64,000 bases of DNA from contig OZ025244.1 in assembly GCA_964019155.1 (NCBI GenBank), positions 22,253,376 through 22,317,375 of the forward strand, given 5' to 3'. Below, one piece after another: positions 11,226 to 24,062 of the stretch. The notes under the pieces were generated by a model. It saw only the letters and a list, made by a program, of their open reading frames with translations. It ran no database searches and was not told the DNA's origin. The stretch comes from Osedax fenrisi. Lineage: Eukaryota; Annelida; Polychaeta; Sabellida; Siboglinidae. Numbering within the stretch: position 1 is the stretch's first letter; the number at the start of each line of letters is the position of its first letter. The translations under genes were made by a program, and so were the position numbers.

Positions 11226-11421
11226 AAGAATCCCGAAATAAGCAAGTAAGAAAGTAAGCATATATAAACATATCGTGTACTTAAGTAAATAAATAATCTA
11301 TATGTATTAATAATTATTAGGTATATTAATAAATAACATATATTTTATTACTCGACTCTAATTTAGTAAGATTTTTAAAATAATAATAATTTAGATATTA
11401 TTAAAAAATACCCTAATTATA

Positions 11422-11780
11422 GGGGAAAGTTTCCAATTACCACCTAAATGACTATTTGTAATAACTTATTCAATATTCAATATATTGATATGAAATTTTG
11501 TAATTAGGATAATATTATGGCAATAAATAATATTTTGAAGATAATTATATTGAAAATAATAGTCTGTAATTGTATGCATGTGCCTAATACTGATACTCTT
11601 ATCTAATTACCAACCCCATAATATAATATTCGTAGACATATTGTAGTATTATAATATCAAATCAAATTAACAGATATAAATAGATTTTTGAATTACAAAA
11701 CGACCGCAATTTATTTATTAAGTTTTAATATTCATATTAAATTTATATTTAAACTTTATATATTTTATATCAACATTGTT
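11422..11780 (-). mobile_element. TA-flanked MITE, GATTACCGACC family, partial copy
   Basis: Starts GGGGAAAGTTTCCAATTACC after TA at 11420-11421. The following bases, including GTAATAACTTATTCAATATT and the later TAGTATTATAATATCAAAT, are the reverse complement of the right half of 30316-31274. It breaks off where the GAATACGG-family MITE starts at 11783. Confidence 0.75.
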
Positions 11781-11782
11781 TA

Positions 11783-12089
11783 GGGGAAAGTAAGCGAATA
11801 CGGACAGTGCCCGAATACGGATACTCATAGTATTCCTGAAACCATAAATCTTACAAAAAATAATTTTAATGAATACAATATACATCATTATATATAAATA
11901 ATCAAAAGAAATATTTTTCATTTTCTAATTATTTAACATAATGCTGATATATCCAATAAACTGATTTTTTTTAATTACGTTTTTAAATTTATGAAACAAA
12001 ATGTCAAACCTATAAAAACCTTCTCAAGCATATACAAATGTATCAATATAAAATATAACAACATATTATTAATAACTGGAACATTCTAA

Positions 12090-12131
<42 letters not shown>

Positions 12132-12655
12132 CTATGTTTTTTATCAAGTATTAATTAAGTTATAAGCATATATATATGTCATATAAGTCCTTAATACGGA
12201 TGTCTTAATACGGACACCCTATAACCAATCAGCGCACAGCGTGTGAACTATTCTTTTTTTTTTAATCCCGTGAGTTATAATATTAATACCACCAATGAAG
12301 TTACATATAATTATGTTATTATTTATATGCTTCACTTATGGCTATTATTAATAAAATAATAAAAATTAATAAAATAATTACTAATTATATTAAATTATTC
12401 ATACATTATTTATATGAAATGTAATCTTAATTTATCTGATTGGTTCATCAATAATATATATTTTATCCTAGTGTTATATACGGTGTCCATATTATAACAC
12501 ATGGTATCTGTATTCAAACATGGTTACTACTTCGAATACGGAATACCCCCGTTAACTATTGACTACAAATATTAAATAAAATTTTAAAATCACAATAATA
12601 TTTATAATCATATAATATAAATATTCTGTAAATTTTGAATACAAATATTGAGACA
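11783..12655 (+). mobile_element. TA-flanked MITE, GAATACGG family, copy b, 3' truncated
   Basis: Begins GGGGAAAGTAAGCGAATACGG after TA (11781-11782), then GTGCCCGAATACGGATACTC. The body aligns with copy a through words such as AACATAATGCTGATATATCC and CAATCAGCGCACAGCG, and reaches TTTTAAAATCACAATAATAT near 12590. The closing TIR is missing: unrelated sequence starts at about 12656. A (TA)n run at 12098-12127 lies inside. Confidence 0.75.
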
Positions 12656-13326
12656 TAAAACGTTACCCAGCTAACAGTAATAGCCTCATAATAGCAGTAT
12701 AACAGCCTCAACTGTTTACATTGGGCTATTATGCTACCATTATGTTGCCATTAATAGTATATTATGTTGCCATTACTTTGTAATTCTATTATGTTGCCAT
12801 TATTAAAATAGCGTTAATGAAACATATATGTAAAATTTCGTTTAAGGTATACCTTCCAGACTAATATTGCGAACATTATATTTGAAATTATATTTATAAA
12901 ATTGAGTATAGAAAAAGTTTACTCGACAGCAGATATGGCAGGCATGCATGATTATAACCTATACTCATATGGTATACCATATGTTTTCTCTACTATAAGC
13001 ATATTTTAACTATTATTATATTACTATATTATATTTTAAATATTTATTAACTTTTAATGCATATTCGAAATGTTAAGGGTAGCCTTGGATCCGACTGTTG
13101 TGATCATGTATATGTACATATATATATATATATATGACAGTTCTGAATTCATTATAAATCAATTGTATCATTTAATATTTTGCCAATTGTCAAAATATGT
13201 ATAGTCTTATATTTAGTATCTCTATAGAAATGTAAATATAAAAAGTAAATATATATTTCAATATAACATGTTGAAAATTATAAATAAGGTGTAATTATAT
13301 ACATTTTTTTTATTATTCATTGTACA
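12656..13326. other. intergenic with short degenerate array
   Basis: At 12682-12811 the word CTATTATG(T/C)T(G/A)CCATTA recurs about four times with irregular spacing. The rest is non-coding A+T-rich DNA with a small (TA)n at about 13117-13135. No gene recognised. Confidence 0.55.
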
Positions 13327-13542
13327 CTACCAGTATTTCCGGAAATAACGCCCGGAAATGTTTGCTATAAAATGATTGTTTAGCAAGTTAACTGCGATTG
13401 AAGTGTGAAACCCCATTAATTTCCGGCAAATTGCCTGAAATATAGTAACTTTAAAGGGGATATCCTACTAAAACTTCCTATAAAATTACTTTCTAGCAAA
13501 CATTTCCGGACATTATTTCCGGAAATACTGGTAGTGGGATAC
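13327..13542. mobile_element. 216-bp MITE with CACTACCAGTATTTCC ends
   Basis: The left end CACTACCAGTATTTCCGGAA and the right end (inverse) match, followed inward by GGAAATGTTTGC and its inverse. The two halves are largely self-complementary. A second, more diverged copy lies at 24281-24473 in P450 intron 2, sharing AATATAGTAACTTTA and GGAAATACTG. The target duplication is unclear. Confidence 0.75.
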
Positions 13543-14300
13543 CCCCTGATAGCACCTAGTGGGATACACCCTTAATGGTTATAAATGTAAGGATATTGAT
13601 TATAAAATATATTATATATTTAATTATATATATTCTTTATATAATAAAAAAAATAAAATATGATAATAATAATAATTATATTCCGCAATAGAGATTTGAA
13701 AATTACTATAAATTATAATATTATTTATACTGAATAATATCCATATACGGTATATATATACCAGTAATATTTATATATATATATATATTTATATATATAT
13801 TATAGGAATACGTAATAAGGCATACAGTTGTACATTTGTAACTGGTTAAATTGTTTAAAAATATACTTCTAAATTAAATATAATAAGTTAAAATATATAA
13901 ATTCAGAGAACAAGTTATATTCCCACAATAAAATAAAAAGCCTAAAATATGTTGAGCTTTGTAAACTTCTTATTTAGGGATTTTTAATATTACTTTGGGC
14001 TTTATCCCATATTAACTAGACTTTATCATCATGTCACAATTTATATAAATAATGTCGTCCAAGAATATATTTATATCTTTGTAAACCATTATATCTGTAA
14101 GTCTAATTTTGTAATTGAATAAATAATAGATGTTTAATATGTTTTAATTATTTATATTTATGGAATTTTTAAAATATTATTGTTTCTGAAATATATTATA
14201 ATTTTAAATAATAAATAATACATTAATGAATCGCAGAACAATAATTTTATTTGATACACATAATATGATGTAATCTATATATATATATATATATATATTT
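13543..14300. other. intergenic A+T-rich DNA, no gene seen
   Basis: Short (TA)n runs near 13772-13800 and 14276-14299. Otherwise featureless A+T-rich sequence without coding potential. Confidence 0.55.
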
Positions 14301-14575
14301 AACTGCCTGTGCAGCTCAGTGGCTAAGGCGTCAGACACACAAGCAGTAGGACACGGATTCGAGCCTCGTCCGGACCATTAATTAATTTTATAAAATGAGT
14401 CTTAAATATTATTTAGAAGTGATCTTATATAATTGTGTATAAATAAATGATCGGCTATCGTTAAAACCATGGATGCCTTAACATGAGAGCAGCTTCTAAG
14501 GGACATTAGAGCCATACATGGTTATAAGTGAAAACTTCATCTAAGTTCCTGGATGGGATGAAAGGACTCCACCAA
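14301..14575 (+). mobile_element. tRNA-derived SINE
   Basis: The head 14304-14378 looks like a tRNA: box A CAGCTCAGTGG at 14312-14322 and box B GATTCGAGCCT at 14356-14366, about 44 nt apart, ending CCGGACCA. The acceptor stem does not pair well, so it is not a working tRNA. The 3' body 14488-14575 (GGACATTAGAGCCATA ... CTGGATGGGATGAAAGG) recurs at 28896-28981. A tRNA head plus a shared tail defines a SINE transcribed by RNA polymerase III. The clade is not recognised. Confidence 0.8.
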
Positions 14576-15143
14576 ATAAAAAATAACAATATATATAATT
14601 TGTATCATACATTTTTAATATTATATTCTAATATTCATTGTGGTTAATATAATGAAATAAATAAATAATGTGTATATACTAGAGTATATAATATGTGTAT
14701 ATCTATGTATAAAATAATTCAACAATAATAATAATGATAGTATTATAAACCTAATTATATATCTAAATGGTCCTATAATAGTTGTGAAATATTCTGACTA
14801 GATATAAAATCAGATAATATATTGCAATTTCATTAGAGTGATTGTATATGTATATATATATATATTGAGCGAAATCTCTATCACATTGGGTAAAATAGAA
14901 AACTTTTAAAGTATTATACAAAATGTGTATGCGTGTGTGTATGTGTAATTCAATGACATATTGTGAATAGAGTTAAGGCATTAGTGTCTGTTTGTCAAAT
15001 ATAAAAATTATATATTAAAAATATATCAATCCTGAATTGTAAAATCTGCCCCACCATATAGAGGGGGGATTACAAACTAGATAAAGTCGTCAAGGAGGAA
15101 ATATATAAATAAATGCTGTACTTTAAAAGTATCGCAGCATTAT
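14576..15143. other. 3' flank of the P450 gene
   Basis: A+T-rich with (TA)n near 14851-14865. The P450 3'UTR must lie at its right end. A stem-loop (15113-15140) and a C-rich patch on the minus strand at about 15058-15069 are the only distinctive features. Confidence 0.5.
15113..15140 (-). other. stem-loop directly after the P450 stop codon
   Basis: ATGCTG...CAGCAT with an inner TACTTT/AAAGTA pairing forms a near-palindrome that begins four bases beyond the TAA in the presumed 3'UTR. It could influence transcript stability; function is speculative. Confidence 0.5.
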
Positions 15144-15260
15144 TTAATAGTTGCGGTCAATGAAGCGAACAGGAAGTTGTTTTCCGGGGGTCAACAAAGT
15201 TCGTAGTACTGTTTTCATTTCCATGTTCGCAATTCTTTCAAAACGAAAACTTTGAGATAG
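15144..15260 (-). CDS. P450 exon 10 (residues 492-529, C-terminus)
   Basis: The acceptor is TATTACAG|. It encodes the end of the L-helix and the C-terminal strands; TLLTP...LPVRFIDR resembles family ends of the form TxLLxPxxPLxxxFIxR. TAA occupies 15144-15146. The hexapeptide RIANME (residues 500-505) repeats residues 479-484 of exon 9. No canonical AATAAA was recognised close downstream. A near-palindromic stem-loop (15113-15140) follows the stop directly. Confidence 0.88.
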   Translation of the reverse strand, partial: LSQSFRFERIANMEMKTVLRTLLTPGKQLPVRFIDRNY

Positions 15261-16107
15261 CTGTAATACAAAAATATAAAATTATAAGTAGTTAATCGAT
15301 ACATTATATATAATATATATACAGGATTAATAGAAATAGATATAATAGTTAAATTATATATAAATATATTATAAATATATTTGAGTTAGATAAAATATAT
15401 TAATATTAAAGATATTCTAATTAAAAATATCTAATTAAATATATTAAAGATATTCTAATTAAATTATCATAATTAATTGACGTTACATAATTATATATGT
15501 ACTCTTTTATATTGTTTTATTATTCAATATTCAAATATTAAATACAAATAAATGGGCACAACTTATATGTATTCATGTTTGAAATATAGATATTTTTAAT
15601 TAAAATATTTGAAATATAAATCATTTATTTAATATTTATTTAAAGTATATTTTAATTTAAAACTTATATATTGTCATATATAACCTATATGTTACACTGT
15701 ATATATATATATATATAATAATAATCCATTTGTATCCGCTAATTATATTGTATTCAATATATAAGATTTCACTAAATAAATATAATAACTAACCTGAGAG
15801 ATAGCAATATGTAGCTCCATGTTAGCTATGCGCTTGCCCAGACAAGATCTTGCACCCAGACCGAAAGGTAGCGAAGAGAATGTTTCCCGCTTCTGTTTAC
15901 CAAACCGTAGCCATCGGTCGGGGTTAAAGTCATCCGGGTTAGAGAATAGGGTGGGGTCGCGACATGCTTTGTAATGATTCATCACGTACATTGTCTGCAA
16001 ATGGGGCAGCGCGGAGTTAATAAGGGTGGGGATATCATACGCAATACATCATATATTAACTATATCTATAGACTATTAATTGGTATACATCTTTGTTATA
16101 TATAGTG

Positions 16108-16162
<55 letters not shown>

Positions 16163-18640
16163 TGTGTGTGTGTGTGCTTTTGTACACAATAGGTCAATAC
16201 ATTAATAATAATTAATTAAAAATGTGTAATTATTATCGATTTAAAGATATATATTATCAGATAACCCGATTACGATAATGTGTGGGATCGCATACTGTAA
16301 TATAACTATGTAAGTATTGCGTAATACACGCTCATTTCAAAATGACGTAATTTCACAACAATTCATGTGATATATATATATATATATATAAATTAAATGC
16401 ATATAATTAATGGAAAATAAAGAAAACAACATCGCTGTCGATTACGTCATGAGACAACTAAATGTTAGGCACTAAATCACCGCAAAACACGAGCGCAAAC
16501 GCATAAATACACATCCTTCCTTTGTGATTATAATTAACCTATGCGGGCTATTAAACATTTGTAAATTCACATCCTAAAGTCGAGTTTAATTATCAATAAA
16601 ATAGTTCTCTAAATGGCCGAATTATTTATAGAATAATTAATTCGGCTCTCGTAATAAACGATTGTTTATTCTATATAAAAAATGATTACACGTAAATGAC
16701 GAGTGAATGTTATGACGAGAGCCGTGTAGTGATGATTAATGAAGTAACGTGTAATGATTTAATGTTTTATTAATAAGTGACACCACATTTTCTTTAGGCG
16801 TTATTTACTAACTAGGTACCGTTTGATAATTACATAATAATCACTACCTCCTGAACACTCGGCTATATATAGATGTATTGTGTAGCGTACAATTCATTAT
16901 ATAATAGGTATGAATACCTACACATACATGAACACCGTTATCACATAATGTGTATGTGCATCAGTATTTGTATAATAAAAGTATACTTATTATAATAAAT
17001 GGTTTGTTAACTAACATTTTTAGGCATTTTGTAGCCGTCGATAGTGAGTTCATCTTGCAGAATCCTTACATTCATTGTCACCACCGGATATAATCTATAA
17101 ATAGAATACGTCAATTCACTGGTTAAATAGCTTGCTTGTGTTAATAGTAATTGTCATAGCAACTAGATCGGTGTAGTATTTTAATGTTACAGTATATAGT
17201 GGAATTATTAGTAATAGTCGCAAAGTAATATTTATGAATGGTAAATTATTAATAGTATATTCGAAATAATGCATTGTTAACAGTTAATGTTGGCTATTAT
17301 ATAATGAATGGCATAATGAAATACTATTATGAATAGGTATTCTATTAATAGTATATTATAAATATCGTATAATCAATAATAATGTATTGCGGATAATTGA
17401 TATTGCATTATCAATAGTTATTATAATATGTATACATATATGTATCATGACTCATTATATATTAATGTAATTGTTTACTATGTAATTGTTTCATATATTA
17501 ACAATTCATATACATTGTAATGTATACATTATATATACTATATTATGTATATATATATATATATATATATATAATGGAGTATATATAAATAGAATACTAC
17601 GTCATGTAGTAAGTAGTAACAACACCAAGTGGTTTGTTACTACATTAATATCTAGGTACATACGTAAGTATACATAATATGGATAATTTAGCTTGAATAG
17701 GTAATATACAGGTTATCTAATGTAGGTCACAGTTCATTCTATACACGCATCATGTACTGAATATAGACCAAATATTAAGATAGTAAATGTATGTATTTCC
17801 GAGAATCAAGGTATATACAAATAGGCTATTGTACTATATTCAATATATTCAATATATGTACATGCACCTCGCACTGTATAATACATCATATGTTAGCGAT
17901 AATGTATAGGGTTAACAATATGGGTTAACAATATTACCCTATAGGGTTAACAATGTGTAAGTTAAACAGAGTTATCGTGTAATTATAGGTAGGTATTACT
18001 GTTAGTTTAATTACGACTAGCGAGTAAAACAAACCCATTAGTTATTAGGTTAATACATCATTAAGGCCTATGAGTAGGATAAATAGAGCTAGATAGTTAC
18101 CTGAGAGACTCCTTGATAACGCACTCCAAATAAGGCAATTCGTGTTGCATCATATCCGGAGTGATGTATGACGTAGAGTTGTTCGCTAGGGCATCACGTA
18201 TCTCCTCGTACAGTCGCTGTTGGCACTGCGGATTTTCAGCCAATAGGAACAGAACGAAATTCAGAGAATTAGCCACCTATTGTATGATAGTGTATGTCAT
18301 TATAAGCCAGGCTTCTCCACGGTTGAGGTTTTGGAATCAAATAATTTTTAAATAGTGAATTTTGAATTTAAATATTTTTTAAATTATAGTTTTATTTAAT
18401 ATAAGTTATTTTGTCGTTAACATTATATCAATTTATGATTGATTGTACATTATTTATTAGTATCAATAAAGTGTCCTGTATTTCTAAAATATATTTTAGT
18501 ATACTTACTAAATTTTAATATCATGAAATTCTATTATGTTATCATGAAGTCTATCCATAAGCCTTCAATATTCCCAACACCCTAGTATACAAACTACCAA
18601 AAGTACTACAAACACAAAACCCCAGGATTAAATTATACAT

Positions 18641-18732
<92 letters not shown>

Positions 18733-20365
18733 AGAAGTGATGTAATTTTAACTAAAACTACTATATATATAATATTATGTTGTTAAAGGAAATCACTAAC
18801 CGTATCAACGCCTGCAATGAATAGTTCTGTGACATTAGCGTAAATCTGTTCCATGCTGAGTTGGGGCCGAGACAATAGGTAAGATAATACCTTGCCGGAC
18901 TCTCGGTCAGATAAACTGTTACGTAACTCTTCCTTACTTCCGGTCAACCGCAGTTCTGCGGACAGACTCTCCATCTTCTCGTCTATGTAGAGTTTACCTG
19001 GAGGTCACGGAGGGGAGGTCAAGTAAATAACGTAACCGGATATATAATATAGTGATACTATAGTGATAGCGCGAGTAGTATATGTATTAATAATTATATG
19101 TATTGTATATATATATTATATTTTAGAATACAAAAGGAAATGGTCTTAAATTACATTATTAAATAATATAATTATATAAATAATATTTATTAAATATACA
19201 TTTATATTAATCTCATATTAAATGGTATTGTATTATGTAGAATATGTAATAAATAATATTACGTGTATATAAATATAAATAATTATATATTATATTATAT
19301 TATAATTATATATATATATAATAATAGCGGTGATATAATTCTACTACTGCAGCAATATATACATACCGATATCGAAGATGCTATCCCAGGCTCGTTTGTG
19401 TCTCAGCCAGAACCTAGTGTTCAGTTTGCGGTGTAGCTCTTCACCGACAATAAGCTCCACAGACGAGGCGAACATGTTGTTTATACCATCAATGAACTCT
19501 TTAACTCTATGTGGTACCTTCTTAGATAGACAGCCCATTCGCTGTTCGAACAACACGGTGCCTATACCTGTATGTATTGCGTAATAGTACTATAGTATTG
19601 TTATAGAAGTGGTCGCACTATAGTTTATACTTAGTGTGTGGTTATAGTATAACTTATAGGAGTTACCTATTCTGTATTATGACGTTAGTTAAAGGGGGGG
19701 TTCACACCGAATTTTCATCGGAAATTATCGAGCATTTTCGGAATGAAAATGTTCAATTTATTGTCCACGCTTATCGGCAATTTTTTAAAGGGGGGTTCCT
19801 ATATGTTCAATACATTAATTCACCACATTAATACACTATATTTTATATTATATCACATATATTCCTATGAATTTTAACAACTACATTAATATTCGTAACT
19901 AATCATTATATATTAAGTTATAACTATACTTCTATCGTGCTTATTAATTATCCTAAATTTGAAATTAAAATATATATATATATTAAAGTAGAATAACGAT
20001 TAGATCGCAGACCGTCTAACAATAAGGTGTACTAGTATGTTGTATTAGCGGCATATCGCACACGTGTATCGACAACAATCACTATTTCTAGGAAGTCCCA
20101 GATTCTAAACCCGCCTTAACACCTACATACGAGACGTAGCCGTAATAATAGACAAGCAGGCGGCGCCACCGCCTACACTAATGCCAATGCTTGACCACTC
20201 GACCACTACAGTGACGTCACTAATACGGACACAGGCTATATATAGACGCCGATATAAACAACATATTACTGATTACGTAATGCGAATATCTATTTTTAGA
20301 TCAGCGAACATTCTAGTTGTATTCGATCTTCAATATTTGCTAATTTACATTTATGTGAAATCGTT

Positions 20366-20433
<68 letters not shown>

Positions 20434-20612
20434 ACCGAGAAAGCTTGACATGGTAAGGTAAGGTATATATATCAACTACCCTTTTACGTGAATATTTAAT
20501 TTCATAAAACACTCGAAATCACTTAAAAATGTTGACATATTTCCCTAAAACCTTATTCCCTAGTTATGGTAAATAAACACTCACATATCAAGAATGTGGG
20601 AATCATTATATT

Positions 20613-20644
<32 letters not shown>

Positions 20645-23600
20645 GGTTTATATGCAAAGTAGTAACAAATAAATGTGCATACCATTTTCTTAAGATTACA
20701 ATATCTATTATATAATATGTTATGATATTAAAAACGACACGATAGTTATTTAAACAAATGATAAATTGATATCTGATATCACCGAGTACTATCGAGTACT
20801 ACCGAGTAATGCCGATAAATACCGCTAATTGCCGAGTAATACCGATAACTACCGCTAATTGCCGATAATAACCGAGCATAACTTCTAATAACATTACGAT
20901 GAGAACATCACATTCACAGACTATACAGATACAACTGTTGGATGTAAACACTACGAATATAGGGTAACTTAGTATTTACACGTAGCGATGTAGTATACAA
21001 CACGAGAGAGGGGGGGATATATTTACGATATCACGTGACTTGCGTAATAGCTCTAACACGTGACTAAGTGGAGGCATTCAGTGCAGCATATATAGATCAC
21101 AACACGTACATACACACGTACGTATGTGAGTGCGTGCGTGCGTGCGTAGTTAGACAGCACTTGCGCAGGGTAATAAATAGATAAGACAAGAACATACCAC
21201 TTGGATAAGTCGCACACGTAGAGAGAACACCATAACACCAAAGCCCTCACACCACTACCCCCACTGGGGGTAACCTACGGTATGTAATAAACCACCGCCA
21301 ACTGGTAAATAAGCCCGCCTCCTCCATCATAACTGACACCGTGTTTATCATCGATGTAAATAAACTTAATTGATATCGATGGTTTACACCATAACGCACG
21401 CCATTATGGTTTAGTGTTAAAGGGGGCGTGGTATCACTACTACTATGGTATAAATTCATGTTAAAGGGGGCGTGGTATCACTACTTCTATGGTATATCTT
21501 TATGTTAAAGGGGGCGTGGTATCACTACTAAATAGTAGGTATGCTACAGTATCGTTAACACCACAACTTTATATACGCTACCACTATGCTATAGCTTATA
21601 TAATATATGTACAATATTATAATAGGATATGCAATTATATAGCTTGGCTAGTTGTTGCTTATATTATCGTGATACAATATATACCGACAACTAATGCACC
21701 TATATGATTCCATAATATCGCTAGATGTAAGCTAAGAAGTCATTTATATTACAGCTATATATTATAACTACCACGAGTATAGTGGGTATATCTATGTGCC
21801 GTAGTAGCCATCTTGCCAATCTCTCGGCGCCAGTTGAAATTGGAGAGGATTAATAGAGCGTTATGTGCATATGCACCAAATTCGATAAGAGTTTCGAAGA
21901 CTGAGTGTATCCATATTGTATTCCATATAGTATGGATGTACTATATACTATACTATATATACTATACTATATACTATATAGTATAATATATATTATATTT
22001 GATAAAATAAGTATATATAAATAAACTTAGGTTAAACTTATATTAAAACAAAAAAATAACTAAACGTAACTCAAGATACTTCACACTTATATGATTAAGT
22101 TAATATTATGTTAACATTAACTATGATGTTGATTTAACATCGCATACTCAACTCTATTATTAACATATGTTAAGGGGGTCCTTTTTAATAATTTCAATTT
22201 ATAAAAAAAAATATACTTTTGTTTTATCTAATAAATAATTTATCTATCATTTCATGTAAAAATCGTACATAAATTTTCTATATTTCTATATTTTCTATAT
22301 TAATAAGTATAAATGATACTTTATAAAACTACCTATTAAAATATAAACATTCATGGTATTATAATACAAAATATTTCAATAAACTTTGACAACTATTTTC
22401 TCAGTATTTTAATTTGATGAATATTACTCTACTAAAAAGACCGGGACTTTTTTATTCTTTAATTTAAATTATTGATATTTTCATTATATTTAGATAACAT
22501 ATATAGGTATATATTCATAAAAGTAGCATTTTTTTAAAATTAAAAAATGCATTGATTAAAATGTTATATCATATTTCCATCAATATATTCACGTTTAAAA
22601 AAATACATACGATTAAATTCGTATTTAAATAAATAATATATAACTTATATATAAAACATGATTATTATACATACGATTTTAATTTGTTAAGGTTGAGATT
22701 TTTAAAATATGATGTTATTTAATGTCTATTTAAATTAAATAATTCGAGATCAACATACGTTTTTGATTTAAGTTGTATATATATATATGTATATATGTAT
22801 ATATGTTAAGTTGTATATTAGGAAATATATATTAGGAAGAATGGTGTAATAGGTATAATATATTGCGCATATATAATGTATAGGTTAACATAATATATCA
22901 AATATATATATTACATTAAATAATTGTTTACAATTGAATAAATATATATTTATACATTCGTAACTCATTAATACAGACTTTACATTATCATTATTTCAAA
23001 TAGACGCATTAACAAATATATTATTGTAAAACAAATATATTATTGTAAATAAATAGTTCATATACAAATAATATTCATGATTCACCCTGTTCTAAATAAT
23101 ATCTATATTACCTAAAACTACTGATGATATAGTGAACGTAAGCCAATATGTATTAACTACATGAAAGTACTACTATATCATTATAATCATACGATCATTG
23201 TTTATATAGTAACATACATCATAAACAATTATAGTGTAAGTAAGATGAATGTGATAATATACCATTACACATATTAATGCCACATTTATGTGCTTATTTT
23301 ATATAGTATCGCGATAAGATAGTTACATAATTTCTATAAATAGATATTTACTGCTACTATTACTAGTTCTGCTAACCCTCCATAGACCACTTGTAAGTTT
23401 CGTTAGAGAAACGAGCGGCCAAAGCCTCATCTCCCTCGAGATCTCGCAGGTAGCGTAGCCTAGCGATGAAATCCGCGGTGACCTCGCGTAGGAGAGGGTA
23501 GAATTTATCTGTTCTGTGTTTAGGCGTTAGAACGTTGTTCAGAATAGTTCGACTCTTCTTCCATGTTTCACCTGAACTAGAGAGAGGGGGGACGAGCGAT

Positions 23601-23753
23601 ATGAATAGCGATATATATATATATAGAATTAATTTGTATAATTAGATGAATCAACATTATTATATAAATACACATATATTTAGATTGATAGATTTGAAGT
23701 AAGCTATTTATACCCCATATAACAACATTACGATAGTGCTGTAACTAAAATAA

Positions 23754-23805
<52 letters not shown>

Positions 23806-24017
23806 TATTTATAGTTATATAGTATTATGTTGACATCTTATAGTTATATAGTATTTATAAAACTTATTGTTACATTTGAATACAAGTAATAGTACAATAA
23901 TCCATCCTCGTATGTACTTATGATTATATGTATTAAACTATTATATACGCATCATATGATTAGAGATTTTAAAATACTATAGAATTATATACTATTTATT
24001 TTTTTATTAATGTAAAC

Positions 24018-24062
<45 letters not shown>

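Larger units (their letters stand above)
20030..21560. other. CpG-containing block inside P450 intron 4
   Basis: Compared with flanking DNA this stretch is richer in G+C. It holds a consensus CRE (TGACGTCA, 20212-20219), two CACGTG E-boxes at about 21035 and 21058, the 10-bp array at 20781 and the 44-bp array at 21416. (TA)n runs at 20373-20431 and 20607-20638 interrupt it. It is a plausible intronic regulatory region, but no function is shown. Confidence 0.4.

Noticed and set aside
14304..14378. functional tRNA gene
   Set aside because: Boxes A and B are present but the acceptor and anticodon stems do not pair properly, and the 3' body is shared with another locus, so it is a SINE head.
18161..18355. 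plus-strand 64-codon frame
   Set aside because: Shadow of P450 exon 7 on the opposite strand.
21790..21905. extra P450 exon in intron 4 (open minus-strand frame)
   Set aside because: The exon 4-exon 5 junction already joins in phase with family-typical sequence, and the segment lacks a fitting donor and any P450 motif.
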